This document shows, piece after piece, positions 16,766 through 23,846 of a stretch of DNA of 37,113 nt (position 1 is the stretch's first letter; the number at the start of each line of letters is the position of its first letter). Source of the DNA: Pseudomonadota bacterium (lineage in GTDB: Bacteria; Pseudomonadota; Gammaproteobacteria; Burkholderiales; Casimicrobiaceae); assembly GCA_018241745.1 (NCBI GenBank), contig JAFEDG010000011.1:1-37113 (forward strand), written 5' to 3'. The notes below the pieces were generated by a model. It worked only from the letters and a program-made list of their open reading frames with translations, ran no database searches and had not been told where the DNA came from. Made by a program: the position numbers and the translations under genes.

Positions 16766-17527
16766 TCACTCCATCTTGAAGCCGCCGTCCACGTGGACGA
16801 CCTGGCCGGTCATGTAGTCGGCAAGCGGCGTCGCCAGGAACCAGACGACGTTCGCCACGTCCTGCGGCTGCCCGAACCGGCGCAGCAGAATCCGGGACTT
16901 TACCTCGTCGCCGGCCGCGTCCCGCACGGCCTCCGACATTTCCGTCTCGATCACGCCGGGCGCCACGCAGTTGACGCGGATCCTGCGCGCCGCGAGCTCG
17001 ACGGCGAGCGCCTTCGTGAACGACTCGATCGCGCCCTTGCTGGCCGCGTAGTTGGTCTGGCCGCGGCCGCCCTTCTGCGCGGATACGCTCGACAGGTTGA
17101 CGATCGTGCCGCGGCGGCGCGACACCATGAACGGCGCGACCGCGCGCGTCATGTTGAATACGCCGCTGACGTTGGTGGCCAGCACGTCCGCGAGCTCGGC
17201 GTCCGTCATGCCGGTCAGCACGTTGTCGCGCGTGACACCGGCGTTGTTGACCAGGATGTCGATGGCTTCGGTGCGCTCGTACAGCGCCTCGACGGCCGCG
17301 CTGCAGGCGGCGGCGTCCGTCACGTCGACCTTGACGGCCGTGGCGTTGCCGCCGGCGGCGGCGACGGCGGCGATCGTGTCCCGCGCGGCCTCGTCGTTGC
17401 CGCGATAGAAGAACGTGACGTCCGCGCCGTCGGCGGCCAGCGTCTCGACGATCGCGCGGCCGATGCCGCGGCTGCCGCCGGTGACCAGCGCGACCTTGCC
17501 GCCCAGCTGGGGCGTGGTGATCTTCAT
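16766..17527 (-). CDS. 3-oxoacyl-ACP reductase, FabG-like SDR
   Basis: A 253-residue classical SDR. TGGSRGIGRA binds NADP(H), NNAG follows, SSVSAQKGGRGQTNYAASK holds the catalytic Ser, Tyr and Lys, and NCVAPGVIETEM and VDGGFKM lie in the substrate and C-terminal regions. FabG reduces 3-oxoacyl-ACP to 3-hydroxyacyl-ACP. The start at 17527 follows the enoyl reductase stop by five bases, and the stop lies ten bases before the ACP start. It is the second gene of the operon and would act after the ketosynthases and before the dehydratase. Length and motifs are normal for FabG. The housekeeping copy is expected elsewhere with fabD and acpP. Confidence 0.92.
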   Translation of the reverse strand: MKITTPQLGGKVALVTGGSRGIGRAIVETLAADGADVTFFYRGNDEAARDTIAAVAAAGGNATAVKVDVTDAAACSAAVEALYERTEAIDILVNNAGVTRDNVLTGMTDAELADVLATNVSGVFNMTRAVAPFMVSRRRGTIVNLSSVSAQKGGRGQTNYAASKGAIESFTKALAVELAARRIRVNCVAPGVIETEMSEAVRDAAGDEVKSRILLRRFGQPQDVANVVWFLATPLADYMTGQVVHVDGGFKME

Positions 17528-17532
17528 CCGGG

Positions 17533-18288
17533 TCAACCCGAGATCGCGAAGCCGCCGTCGACGGTGATCGTCTGGCCGGTGATCATGTTGGCCTCCGGCA
17601 GGCACAAGAGGTAGATGGCGCCGGCGACGTCGTCCGGCGTCAGCACGGGCCCGGCCGGCGTGCGCTCCGCGTACTCGCGCAGCAGCTGCTCGCGGTTGGG
17701 GAAGTGCGCCAGTGCGTCGGTGTCGACGACGCCTGCGCTGACGGCGTTGACGCGGATGCCGCGCGGGCCGAGTTCCTGCGCCAGCGAGCGCACCAGCGCT
17801 TCCATCGCGGCCTTGGACGCGCCGATGAACGCGTAGTTGGGAATCGCGCGTTCCGAACCGAGGCTCGTCATGCCGATGATGCGGCCGCCGTCGGTCATCA
17901 GCGGCACCGCGCGCTGGGCCAGCAGGTTGAGCGCGAACGCGTTGGTCTCCATGCACCAGCGCCAGTGCTTGAGCGTCATTTCCATCGCCGGCTTCAGCAC
18001 ACCGCTGGCGGCGTTGCTGATGACGATGTCCAGCCGCCCGAACTTCTCGCGCACCGCCGCGAAGAGGTCGTCGACACTGCCGACGTCCGCCACGGAGCCC
18101 TGGACGGCCAGCGCGCGCCGGCCCAGCGCCTCGAGCTCGCCGACCAGCGCCTGCGCTTCGTCGTGGCTGTTGTAGTAGTTGACGATCACGTCGGCACCGG
18201 CGGACGCGAGCTTGCGCGCCGCGGCGCGGCCGATGCCGCGCGCACCGCCTGTAATGAGTGCGGTACGTCCTGACAGGGGCAGTGTCAC
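17533..18288 (-). CDS. Enoyl-ACP reductase, FabL-like SDR
   Basis: A 251-residue SDR and the first gene of the fatty acid synthase operon. TGGARGIGRAAARKL binds the dinucleotide. The active site reads NYAFIGASKAAMEAL, giving a Tyr-x6-Lys spacing typical of enoyl reductases (FabI/FabL) rather than the Tyr-x3-Lys of the neighbouring FabG. SNAASG replaces NNAG, as in FabL. It would reduce trans-2-enoyl-ACP, so the pathway's product can be saturated; this argues against an aryl-polyene type product. The ATG at 18288 lies about 60 bases downstream of the predicted transcription start. A FabG-like activity remains possible since the split rests on motif spacing. Confidence 0.82.
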   Translation of the reverse strand: MTLPLSGRTALITGGARGIGRAAARKLASAGADVIVNYYNSHDEAQALVGELEALGRRALAVQGSVADVGSVDDLFAAVREKFGRLDIVISNAASGVLKPAMEMTLKHWRWCMETNAFALNLLAQRAVPLMTDGGRIIGMTSLGSERAIPNYAFIGASKAAMEALVRSLAQELGPRGIRVNAVSAGVVDTDALAHFPNREQLLREYAERTPAGPVLTPDDVAGAIYLLCLPEANMITGQTITVDGGFAISG

Positions 18289-18351
18289 GGGATTCGGAGT
18301 CGGAGGATGGGATGCGGTGCCGGGCGGACCTGCCGCCGCAGCCGAAGTTGC

Positions 18352-18367
18352 AATTTTAGCAAATTGG
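18352..18367. promoter_or_regulatory. Palindrome overlapping the operon promoter, candidate operator
   Basis: CAATTT-TAGC-AAATTG on the plus strand is a perfect 6-base inverted repeat with a 4-base spacer, fully covering the extended -10 element. A dimeric regulator bound here would block RNA polymerase. No regulator gene is adjacent, so the binding protein is unknown. Confidence 0.45.
18354..18362 (-). promoter_or_regulatory. Extended -10 promoter of the fatty acid synthase operon
   Basis: Read on the minus strand the bases are TGC-TAAAAT, an extended -10 element in an otherwise GC-rich gap of 112 bases. There is no good -35 at 17 bases, as is common for extended -10 promoters. Transcription would start near 18347, giving a leader of about 60 bases to the enoyl reductase ATG. 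Confidence 0.55.
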
Positions 18368-18400
18368 CGTCCCCGGCTGCCCGGTGGGCAGCGGCGCCCG

Positions 18401-19468
18401 TCAGTGCGCAGCGCCGCGGGCGGCAGGCGGCGCCGGCGGCTTCCGCTGGGCGCGCACCAGCGCCTGGGCCTCGATCACCCAGGCCTTCTTGATGCTGTAC
18501 CAGACGTCCGCGGCCCACAGGATGTTCGGCAGGTCCACGTTGGCCGGCGGGCTGGTGCCCGCCAGGTCCGGCGTGTAGGCGTTGATCCAGGCGCGCGCCG
18601 CCTCGTCCTTGGCCAGCGGCCCCACGTCCACGACGAAGATGTGCGCGTATGTCGCCGGGAGCGTCACGTTGCGGACGTGCGCGACGTCCAGCGCGCGGTA
18701 ATGGTGGTCGGTCGCGGGACCGTCCCAGGCAATGAGGTCCAGCGCCAGCATGAAGCCCGTGAAGTCGACGACGCTGTCGGGAATCCGGTACAGGCGCGAT
18801 TTCATGATCCACTGGTTGGGCAGCAGCGTCGCCGCGCCGCCCGCCGACACGGCGGTCGCGTACTGCACCTTGAGGGTCGTGACCGCGCGCCTGGCGCCGG
18901 TCAGCGGGTCGACGATCGTCGTCCGCGGCTCCACGCCGCTGCCGCTGGGGTCGTAGACGGGTACCGCGGTGTCGAAGAGACCCGCGAGCTCGTACAGCAC
19001 CTTGACGACCTGCATGCCGCCCTGGCTATGGCCGACCATGACGGGCATGACGCCTTCGCGCTCGTAATACCACGCGATCTCGCCCGCCAGCACCGCGGCT
19101 TCCGTGTAGGGGCTCTGTGTGAACGACCGGTCGCCCGGATCGCGTATCGCACGCTCCGGGTAACCCATCCGCGTCAGGAACCGCGCGAACGAGTCCATGA
19201 CCAGGTGCACCGGGTACACGCCGCCGTGGATCGCGATCACGTGCGGGGTCGGACCCTTGGCAAGCACCTGGCGCACGTCGCTGTCGCTCACGTGCTCCGG
19301 ATCGAGCGCGAGGATCCGGTCGCCGAGCGCCGGATCGACGGGCGCCGGTCGCGTGGCGCGCGCCGTGGGCATCGCCTCGCTGCCAGGCGGCATCCGTTCC
19401 GGCGACGTCGTGCAGCCGGCAACCACCCAGGCGAACGTGGCGACGTGGAGGGCGCGTGCCCAGCGCAT
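18401..19468 (-). CDS. Lipoprotein alpha/beta hydrolase, tandem copy 2
   Basis: A 355-residue lipoprotein with a hydrophobic start and lipobox VAGC (Cys19). The nucleophile elbow is MVGHSQGGMQ, Ser148, in an alpha/beta hydrolase fold that begins with HVIAIHGGVYP, the usual His-Gly-Gly oxyanion region. LKVQYATAVSAGG and PNQWIMKSRLYRIPDS follow. It lies six bases after a paralogue with the same motifs in the same order, so the pair is a tandem duplication sharing a transcript. Likely an esterase or lipase at the outer membrane. No substrate can be named; neighbouring lipid genes make a lipid ester plausible. Its stop lies about 110 bases before the fatty acid synthase operon start, in the same direction. 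Confidence 0.8.
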   Translation of the reverse strand: MRWARALHVATFAWVVAGCTTSPERMPPGSEAMPTARATRPAPVDPALGDRILALDPEHVSDSDVRQVLAKGPTPHVIAIHGGVYPVHLVMDSFARFLTRMGYPERAIRDPGDRSFTQSPYTEAAVLAGEIAWYYEREGVMPVMVGHSQGGMQVVKVLYELAGLFDTAVPVYDPSGSGVEPRTTIVDPLTGARRAVTTLKVQYATAVSAGGAATLLPNQWIMKSRLYRIPDSVVDFTGFMLALDLIAWDGPATDHHYRALDVAHVRNVTLPATYAHIFVVDVGPLAKDEAARAWINAYTPDLAGTSPPANVDLPNILWAADVWYSIKKAWVIEAQALVRAQRKPPAPPAARGAAH

Positions 19469-19474
19469 CGCGGG

Positions 19475-20551
19475 TCAGGGGTGCCGCGTTCGTCGCGCCC
19501 GGATCGCGCGCTGCAACTCGGTCACCCAGTGGTACTTGACGCTGTACCAGACGTCGGCGCCCCATTGCGTGTTGTGGTCGCGCACGCCCGGCGGCAGCGG
19601 TTGCTCGCGCAGCGCGGGCGTCCACGCGTCCAGCCATGCGCGCGTCGTCGGGTCGTCGGCGAGGCCGGACGTGTTGACGACGTAGTAGTGGTTGTATTCG
19701 TACGGCAACTTGACGTTGACGACGTGCGCATCGCCCAGCGCGCGGTAGCGCCCGCGCGACAGCTTCGACTCCCACGCGACGAAGTCGAAGTCGAGCAGGA
19801 AGCCGGTGAAATCCTCGACACTGTCGGGAATCTCGAACGTTCGCCGCTCCATCGACCACTGGTTGGGCATCACGATGCCGGTGAGGCCGCCGGCGGCGAC
19901 ACTGGTCGCGTAGGGCAGGCGCAACTTGGTGACCGGCAGGTGCTCGCCGGTCAGCGGGTCGACGATCCAGTTGCGCGGCTCGCGCACGCCGCGCGTGGGG
20001 TCGAACACCTGCACGTCGTCGCCGAACAGCCCGGCGAGTTCATACAGCACCTTGACGCCCTGCATGCCGCCCTGGCTGTGCCCGATGATCATCGGCCGCA
20101 GTCCCTCGTGCTCGTAGTACCACGCGATGGCGCCCGCCTGGTCGGCGCTGTTGTCGTAGGGGCTGTGCGTGTACTCGGGATTCCCCCCTGGATCGTGGAC
20201 GGCGGATTCGGGATAACCCATCGCGATCGTGAATTCGCCGAACGCGATGAGCTCCTTGAACACCGGGAAGATGCCGCCGTGGATCAGGTAGAGCCGCGGG
20301 GCGGGCGCGTGCGCCAGCACGTCCCGGATGTCTGCAGCGCTGACGTGCGCCGGATCGAGCGCCAGGATCCGGTCCTCGAGCGCCGGGTCGAGCGCCATCG
20401 ACTTGACGACGGTCCCGCGCGCCGGTGCGCCTGCATCCGGCGCCGTCGGCGGCGACGCACAGGCGGCGAGCAGCAAGCCTGCCGCGAGCGCGACGGCGAA
20501 GACAGGGAGAGGGCGGCGGATAGCCGCAGGAATGGGGAGCGGGCGGTGCAT
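19475..20551 (-). CDS. Lipoprotein alpha/beta hydrolase, tandem copy 1
   Basis: A 358-residue lipoprotein: signal segment at about residues 15-30 with lipobox LAAC (Cys31). The nucleophile elbow is IIGHSQGGMQG with Ser159, preceded by LYLIHGGIFP and AIAWYYEHEGL, matching the paralogue encoded just downstream almost motif for motif (DPALxDRILALDP, VKVLYELAGLF, VDPLTG, PNQW, ADVWYS). Divergence is substantial outside these blocks, so the duplication is not recent. Expected location is the periplasmic side of a membrane, with activity as an esterase or lipase. A promoter-like extended -10 lies at 20600-20608. Function beyond the fold is unknown. Confidence 0.82.
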   Translation of the reverse strand: MHRPLPIPAAIRRPLPVFAVALAAGLLLAACASPPTAPDAGAPARGTVVKSMALDPALEDRILALDPAHVSAADIRDVLAHAPAPRLYLIHGGIFPVFKELIAFGEFTIAMGYPESAVHDPGGNPEYTHSPYDNSADQAGAIAWYYEHEGLRPMIIGHSQGGMQGVKVLYELAGLFGDDVQVFDPTRGVREPRNWIVDPLTGEHLPVTKLRLPYATSVAAGGLTGIVMPNQWSMERRTFEIPDSVEDFTGFLLDFDFVAWESKLSRGRYRALGDAHVVNVKLPYEYNHYYVVNTSGLADDPTTRAWLDAWTPALREQPLPPGVRDHNTQWGADVWYSVKYHWVTELQRAIRARRTRHP

Positions 20552-20599
20552 CGGGTGGGCGCCGGACGCGACGGAGAATGAATGCGGGGGTCAGCAACG

Positions 20600-20608
20600 A
20601 CTCTAGCA
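20600..20608 (-). promoter_or_regulatory. Candidate extended -10 promoter for the hydrolase pair
   Basis: Minus strand TGC-TAGAGT within ATTTGCTAGAGT, closely resembling the ATTTGCTAAAAT at the fatty acid synthase promoter. It lies 49 bases before the first hydrolase ATG. The shared core suggests a similar promoter type; the palindrome seen at 18352-18367 is not complete here. Confidence 0.35.
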
Positions 20609-20652
20609 AATGCGCCGCGGCTTGGCGCGGCGCGCTGTTGCACAGGACAGCA

Positions 20653-21942
20653 TCAAGCGCCGCGGGCGGCGGCGCGGAACGCGGACTCGAGGCGGGTGGC
20701 GAGATCGCCCGGGTGGACGCTTGTCCGCCACGACACGCCGAACGACAGCGCGTCGCCGGTTTGCGAGATCGCGAGCACGGCCGGCGTCTGCGGTCCCGTG
20801 GAAACGCCCCGCGTATACCGCCGTGCCCGCCCGAGGCGCGCGGGCCACGCCGCGTCGACCGCCAGCATCGACACGCCTGCCCATGCCGGGTGGTGCTTCG
20901 CATAGAACTTCTGCCGCCGTGCGGACGACAGCAGCGGCCACGCGACCGCTGCATAGGCGAGGCCGATCAACGTGCGCAGATAGAGGCGCTGTTCGCGGTT
21001 GGCGCGCGTGACGGCCGCGACGTCGCGCGCGAGCGCGTCCAGCGAGGCGTCGGGCGGCACCGGATGGACGACACGCAGGCTCGCCAGGAACTGGCCGAAA
21101 TCCCGCGCATGGCCGGCGCCCATGTCGCGACGGATGTTGACGATCGCGGCGACTGCGACGTCGGGCCTGCGCGACCCGGCGCGCTGCGTGCCGGCGATCG
21201 GCGCGACGACGGTCAGCAACACCGCGAGGACGAGGTCGTGCAGTGTCGCCCCCGCGGTGCGGGCGCGTGCCTTCAACGCGGCGAGTTCGTGCGCGTCGAG
21301 CCGGAACAGCGCGAACTCGTTGTGCGTGCGCGCGACGTCGGCGTCGCGTGGCCGCATCGCGCGGCCGACGTCGCGCACGAGTGCGCGCATCGCGGCCATC
21401 GCGTGCAGCAGCGCGCGGGGGTGCGTCCGCCAGAGGTGCGCGTACGTCGGTGGGTACAACGCCGGCGGTGCCCCGGGAGGCGTCGGCGTACCGGGCGTCA
21501 GCGCGTCGACGATCTCGCCCAGCAGCTCCGCGATCGAATCCCCGCCGGCGACATAATGGTCGTATGCGATGCCGACGGTGTAACGGCCGGGCTCCGTGAC
21601 CGCGAAGAAGCGCAACGGTTGCCCGGCGGCGAACGGCGCGTTGAGCTCGCGTCCCACCTGCGCCGCGAGCACCCCGTCGGGCGCGCCGTCGGCCGCCATC
21701 ACGGCAAGGGTCGGGGCGGCGGCCGGCGTCGCCGCCCACGCAAAGCGCCGCGCGCGGCGGTCCAGCGTGTGCGCGGCGATGCCACGGCGCGCAAGCACCG
21801 CGTCGATCGCGGCGATGACCTGTTGCTCGTCGAATGCGCCTGTAACTTCTGCGGCGTGCACGGCGTTGTACGGCGCGAGCGACCGCCAGCGCCGCATCGT
21901 GCGCTGGAACAGGTTGAGCTTGCCGGGAAATGAGCGGCTCAT
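20653..21942 (-). CDS. Condensation-like / wax-ester-synthase-like acyltransferase
   Basis: A 429-residue protein that I place in the CoA-dependent acyltransferase superfamily (NRPS condensation, PapA and WS/DGAT enzymes). It starts MSRSFPGKLNLFQRTMRRW, and a core motif reads YDHYVAGGDSIAEL with His129. In the family motif HHxxxDG the second His is catalytic; here the first His is Asp128 and the Asp position reads Gly, followed by a Gly-Asp. ATLHDLVLAVLL and NIRRDMGAG fit the C-terminal lobe of the fold. Such proteins join acyl groups from CoA or ACP to an alcohol or amine. It follows the methyltransferase-like gene by 55 bases. The family call is by eye and moderate. Confidence 0.6.
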   Translation of the reverse strand: MSRSFPGKLNLFQRTMRRWRSLAPYNAVHAAEVTGAFDEQQVIAAIDAVLARRGIAAHTLDRRARRFAWAATPAAAPTLAVMAADGAPDGVLAAQVGRELNAPFAAGQPLRFFAVTEPGRYTVGIAYDHYVAGGDSIAELLGEIVDALTPGTPTPPGAPPALYPPTYAHLWRTHPRALLHAMAAMRALVRDVGRAMRPRDADVARTHNEFALFRLDAHELAALKARARTAGATLHDLVLAVLLTVVAPIAGTQRAGSRRPDVAVAAIVNIRRDMGAGHARDFGQFLASLRVVHPVPPDASLDALARDVAAVTRANREQRLYLRTLIGLAYAAVAWPLLSSARRQKFYAKHHPAWAGVSMLAVDAAWPARLGRARRYTRGVSTGPQTPAVLAISQTGDALSFGVSWRTSVHPGDLATRLESAFRAAARGA

Positions 21943-21997
21943 CGCGGCGGCGGGGCGGCGCAGCGGGCTCGGTGCAAGGCCGCGCGCCGGTCCTGCG

Positions 21998-22630
21998 TCA
22001 CGGCACTTGCATCACGCGCGGCACGAAGCGGCCCGTCCGCCGGCAGTAATCGGCGTAGGCGTCACCGTGCGCGGCAAGCAGGAAGCGTTCCTCGTTGCGT
22101 GCCTTCGCGTTCATCAGCGCGAAGTGTGCGCACGCGGTGAAGAGCATCGGCGCGTTGGGGACGACCACCAGCGAGCTCAGCATCAGCAGGATGCTGAGCG
22201 TGTAGATCGGGTGGCGGACGCGGGCGAACATGCCGCTGGTGAACAGCGTCGTGGCCTCGTCGCGCGTCACGGCCATCGTCCAGTGGCGGCCCATCTGGCG
22301 CCATGCGCGGATCGAGCCGTAGAGCGCGCCGGCCGCGACAACCACGGCGAGCCCGCGCACGATCGTCGCGGCATCGCTGCGCGCGAACCCGGGCAGCGCG
22401 AGCCACCCTTCACCATGCCGGAGCGCGAGCCAGGGCAGCGCGATCCACAGCGCGACGACCGCCACGAAGCCGTAACCCAGCACGCGCTCGAGCGGCTCCT
22501 CGGGGACGACGCCACTCATCTTGCGCGTGCGCCGGCGACGGCGCACGACCATGGCGCCGACGATCAGCCAGTAGACGGCTACGATCGCGAGCAACGCGGC
22601 GGTGGGCAGGTCGAGGAGCGGGGTCGTCAT
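21998..22630 (-). CDS. Isoprenylcysteine carboxyl methyltransferase-like membrane protein
   Basis: A 210-residue integral membrane protein with about five helices. The C-terminal half carries the ICMT/PEMT signature: RHPIYTLSILLML for S-adenosylmethionine binding, then NEERFLLAAHGDAYADYCRRTGRFVP, the conserved Glu and Tyr/Arg-rich end. Bacterial members methylate varied small or lipid substrates, and most have no known substrate. It is the first gene of a minus-strand set with the condensation-like gene and is divergent from the LpxL-like gene at 22731. A perfect -10 hexamer lies 41 bases upstream of its ATG. Membrane location and neighbours suggest a lipid-like substrate, as inference only. 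Confidence 0.8.
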   Translation of the reverse strand: MTTPLLDLPTAALLAIVAVYWLIVGAMVVRRRRRTRKMSGVVPEEPLERVLGYGFVAVVALWIALPWLALRHGEGWLALPGFARSDAATIVRGLAVVVAAGALYGSIRAWRQMGRHWTMAVTRDEATTLFTSGMFARVRHPIYTLSILLMLSSLVVVPNAPMLFTACAHFALMNAKARNEERFLLAAHGDAYADYCRRTGRFVPRVMQVP

Positions 22631-22670
22631 CGCGTGGTGGCAGCGCGGTCGCGCGAGAGCGCCTGGCGTG

Positions 22671-22676
22671 ATTATA
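22671..22676 (-). promoter_or_regulatory. -10 element upstream of the methyltransferase-like gene
   Basis: Minus strand TATAAT, a perfect sigma70 -10 hexamer in a GC-rich gap between divergent genes. No good -35 is seen 16-18 bases upstream. The predicted start near 22664 gives a leader of about 35 bases. Confidence 0.4.
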
Positions 22677-22730
22677 CGAGCGGGTACGCTATGCTAGCTG
22701 CGCGTGCGTACAGCCGTGCGCCGCGTCCCG

Positions 22731-23612
22731 ATGGCCTTCGTCCTCCGCATCCTAGGCAAGCTGCCGCTCCCGGTGCTCTACGCGCTCGGGTGGTTCATCG
22801 CGTTCGTCACATTCGAGGTGCTGCGCTGGCATCGCAAGCTTGCCGCGGGCAATCTCGAGCGCTCGTTCCCGGATCTTGCACCGGCCGCGCGCGCGCGGAT
22901 CCTGCGCCGCGCCTACTACAACCTCGGGCAGACGCTGGCCGAGGCGATCTGGGGCTGGCAGGCGGACGCCGATGCGCTGAAGCCGCGCGTGGACATCGAC
23001 AATCGCGAGCTGATCGACGGCTACGTCGCCAACCGGCAGTCCGTCGTGCTGCTGGCCTCGCACATGTGCAACTGGGAGTGGCTGGTGCTGGCGGCCTGCG
23101 CCGAGCTCGGCATTCCGATCGCACCGCTGTACAAGACGCTGCGCCTGCCGGACGTCGACCGCTACGTCCGCGACGCCCGCGCGCGGTTCGGCGGCCACCC
23201 GATCGAGCTCGACAACCTGCTGTACGAGCTCACGTTCCACGCGAGCGAGCCGCGCGCGTTCGCGATGCTTGCCGACCAGACACCGCCCCGCAAGGGCCCC
23301 AAGCACTGGCGGCGCTTCCTGCACCAGGACACCGCGTTCTACGCGGGGCTCGGTGTCATCGCGCGCTACCTGGACGCGCCGGTGATCTTCGTCGCGATGC
23401 GGCGGCGCGCGCGCGGCTACTACGGTGCGCATCTCACCGTGATCGCCGAGCCGCCGTACGACGACGACCCGGAAACGCAGATCATCGACCGCTACGCAGC
23501 CGAGCTCGAGCGCGAGATCGCGGCGGCGCCGGCCAACTTCCTGTGGGTACACCGCAAGTGGAAGTACCCCAAGCCCGCGGACGAGGCCGAGGACGCGCGG
23601 TCGGCGCGTTGA
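22731..23612 (+). CDS. LpxL/HtrB-like lysophospholipid acyltransferase
   Basis: A 293-residue inner-membrane acyltransferase with an N-terminal hydrophobic anchor. HX4E is LASHMCNWEW with His111 and Glu116. GLGVIARYLDAPVIFVAMRR and LWVHRKWKYPKP are LpxL-family blocks. LpxL enzymes move an acyl chain from ACP to lipid A precursors; the exact acceptor is unknown here. The ATG at 22731 is chosen over an upstream GTG at 22704 because it gives the same N-terminus as the paralogue at 32854 (PLPxLYxxG at 12-20, HX4E at the same residue numbers). Its stop codon lies inside the tRNA promoter. It is one of three members of this family in the window. Confidence 0.88.
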   Translation: MAFVLRILGKLPLPVLYALGWFIAFVTFEVLRWHRKLAAGNLERSFPDLAPAARARILRRAYYNLGQTLAEAIWGWQADADALKPRVDIDNRELIDGYVANRQSVVLLASHMCNWEWLVLAACAELGIPIAPLYKTLRLPDVDRYVRDARARFGGHPIELDNLLYELTFHASEPRAFAMLADQTPPRKGPKHWRRFLHQDTAFYAGLGVIARYLDAPVIFVAMRRRARGYYGAHLTVIAEPPYDDDPETQIIDRYAAELEREIAAAPANFLWVHRKWKYPKPADEAEDARSAR

Positions 23613-23638
23613 CGCGCCGGCGCAGGTTGGCGTATAAT
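23609..23638 (+). promoter_or_regulatory. Promoter of the initiator tRNA gene
   Basis: TTGACG (23609-23614), an 18-base spacer, and a perfect TATAAT (23633-23638). Transcription would begin near 23645, about five bases before the mature tRNA. The -35 overlaps the stop codon of the upstream acyltransferase gene. Confidence 0.8.
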
Positions 23639-23649
23639 CGACCCTCTTT

Positions 23650-23726
23650 CGCGGGGTGGAGCAGTCTGGCAGCTCGTCGGGCTCATAACCCGAAGGTCAC
23701 AGGTTCAAATCCTGTCCCCGCAACCA
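23650..23726 (+). tRNA. Initiator tRNA-fMet (CAT)
   Basis: 77 bases closely matching bacterial initiator tRNA. The acceptor stem begins CGCGGGG and ends CCCCGCA, leaving the unpaired C1:A72 needed for formylation. The anticodon stem has three G:C pairs (GGG-CTCATAA-CCC) for P-site entry, with anticodon CAT at 23684-23686. The T-arm has GGTTCAAATCC, and the CCA end is encoded. Preceded by a strong promoter. Confidence 0.97.
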
Positions 23727-23739
23727 ACATGCAGCATGT

Positions 23740-23772
23740 CGGCCCCGCGCTGTTCCTCGCAGCCCGGGGCCG
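23740..23772 (+). terminator. Hairpin downstream of the tRNA
   Basis: CGGCCCCG (23740-23747) pairs with CGGGGCCG (23765-23772), with an inner GCTG/CAGC stem. A GC-rich hairpin 14 bases after the tRNA could stop transcription or protect the 3' end, but no T-run follows, so an intrinsic terminator is not certain. Confidence 0.4.
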
Positions 23773-23846
23773 AACTTCATCCTGACCCCGCGCGGCGCGG
23801 CGCCAGCGCCCGATGACCCGTCCTGCGGCCCTCCGCTGCCTTCCTG

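Noticed and set aside
10943..18288. Aryl polyene, flexirubin or xanthomonadin-type pigment cluster
   Set aside because: The enoyl reductase implies saturation, the ACP is AcpXL-like, and there is no ammonia-lyase, aromatic starter enzyme, thioesterase or RND-type exporter in the operon.
18179..20581. 800-residue plus-strand frame
   Set aside because: Antisense shadow of the enoyl reductase end and two lipoprotein hydrolases; repetitive Arg/Val/Asp composition and no recognisable domain.
22704..22730. Upstream GTG start for the LpxL-like gene at 22731
   Set aside because: The ATG at 22731 gives an N-terminus matching the paralogue at 32854 position by position.
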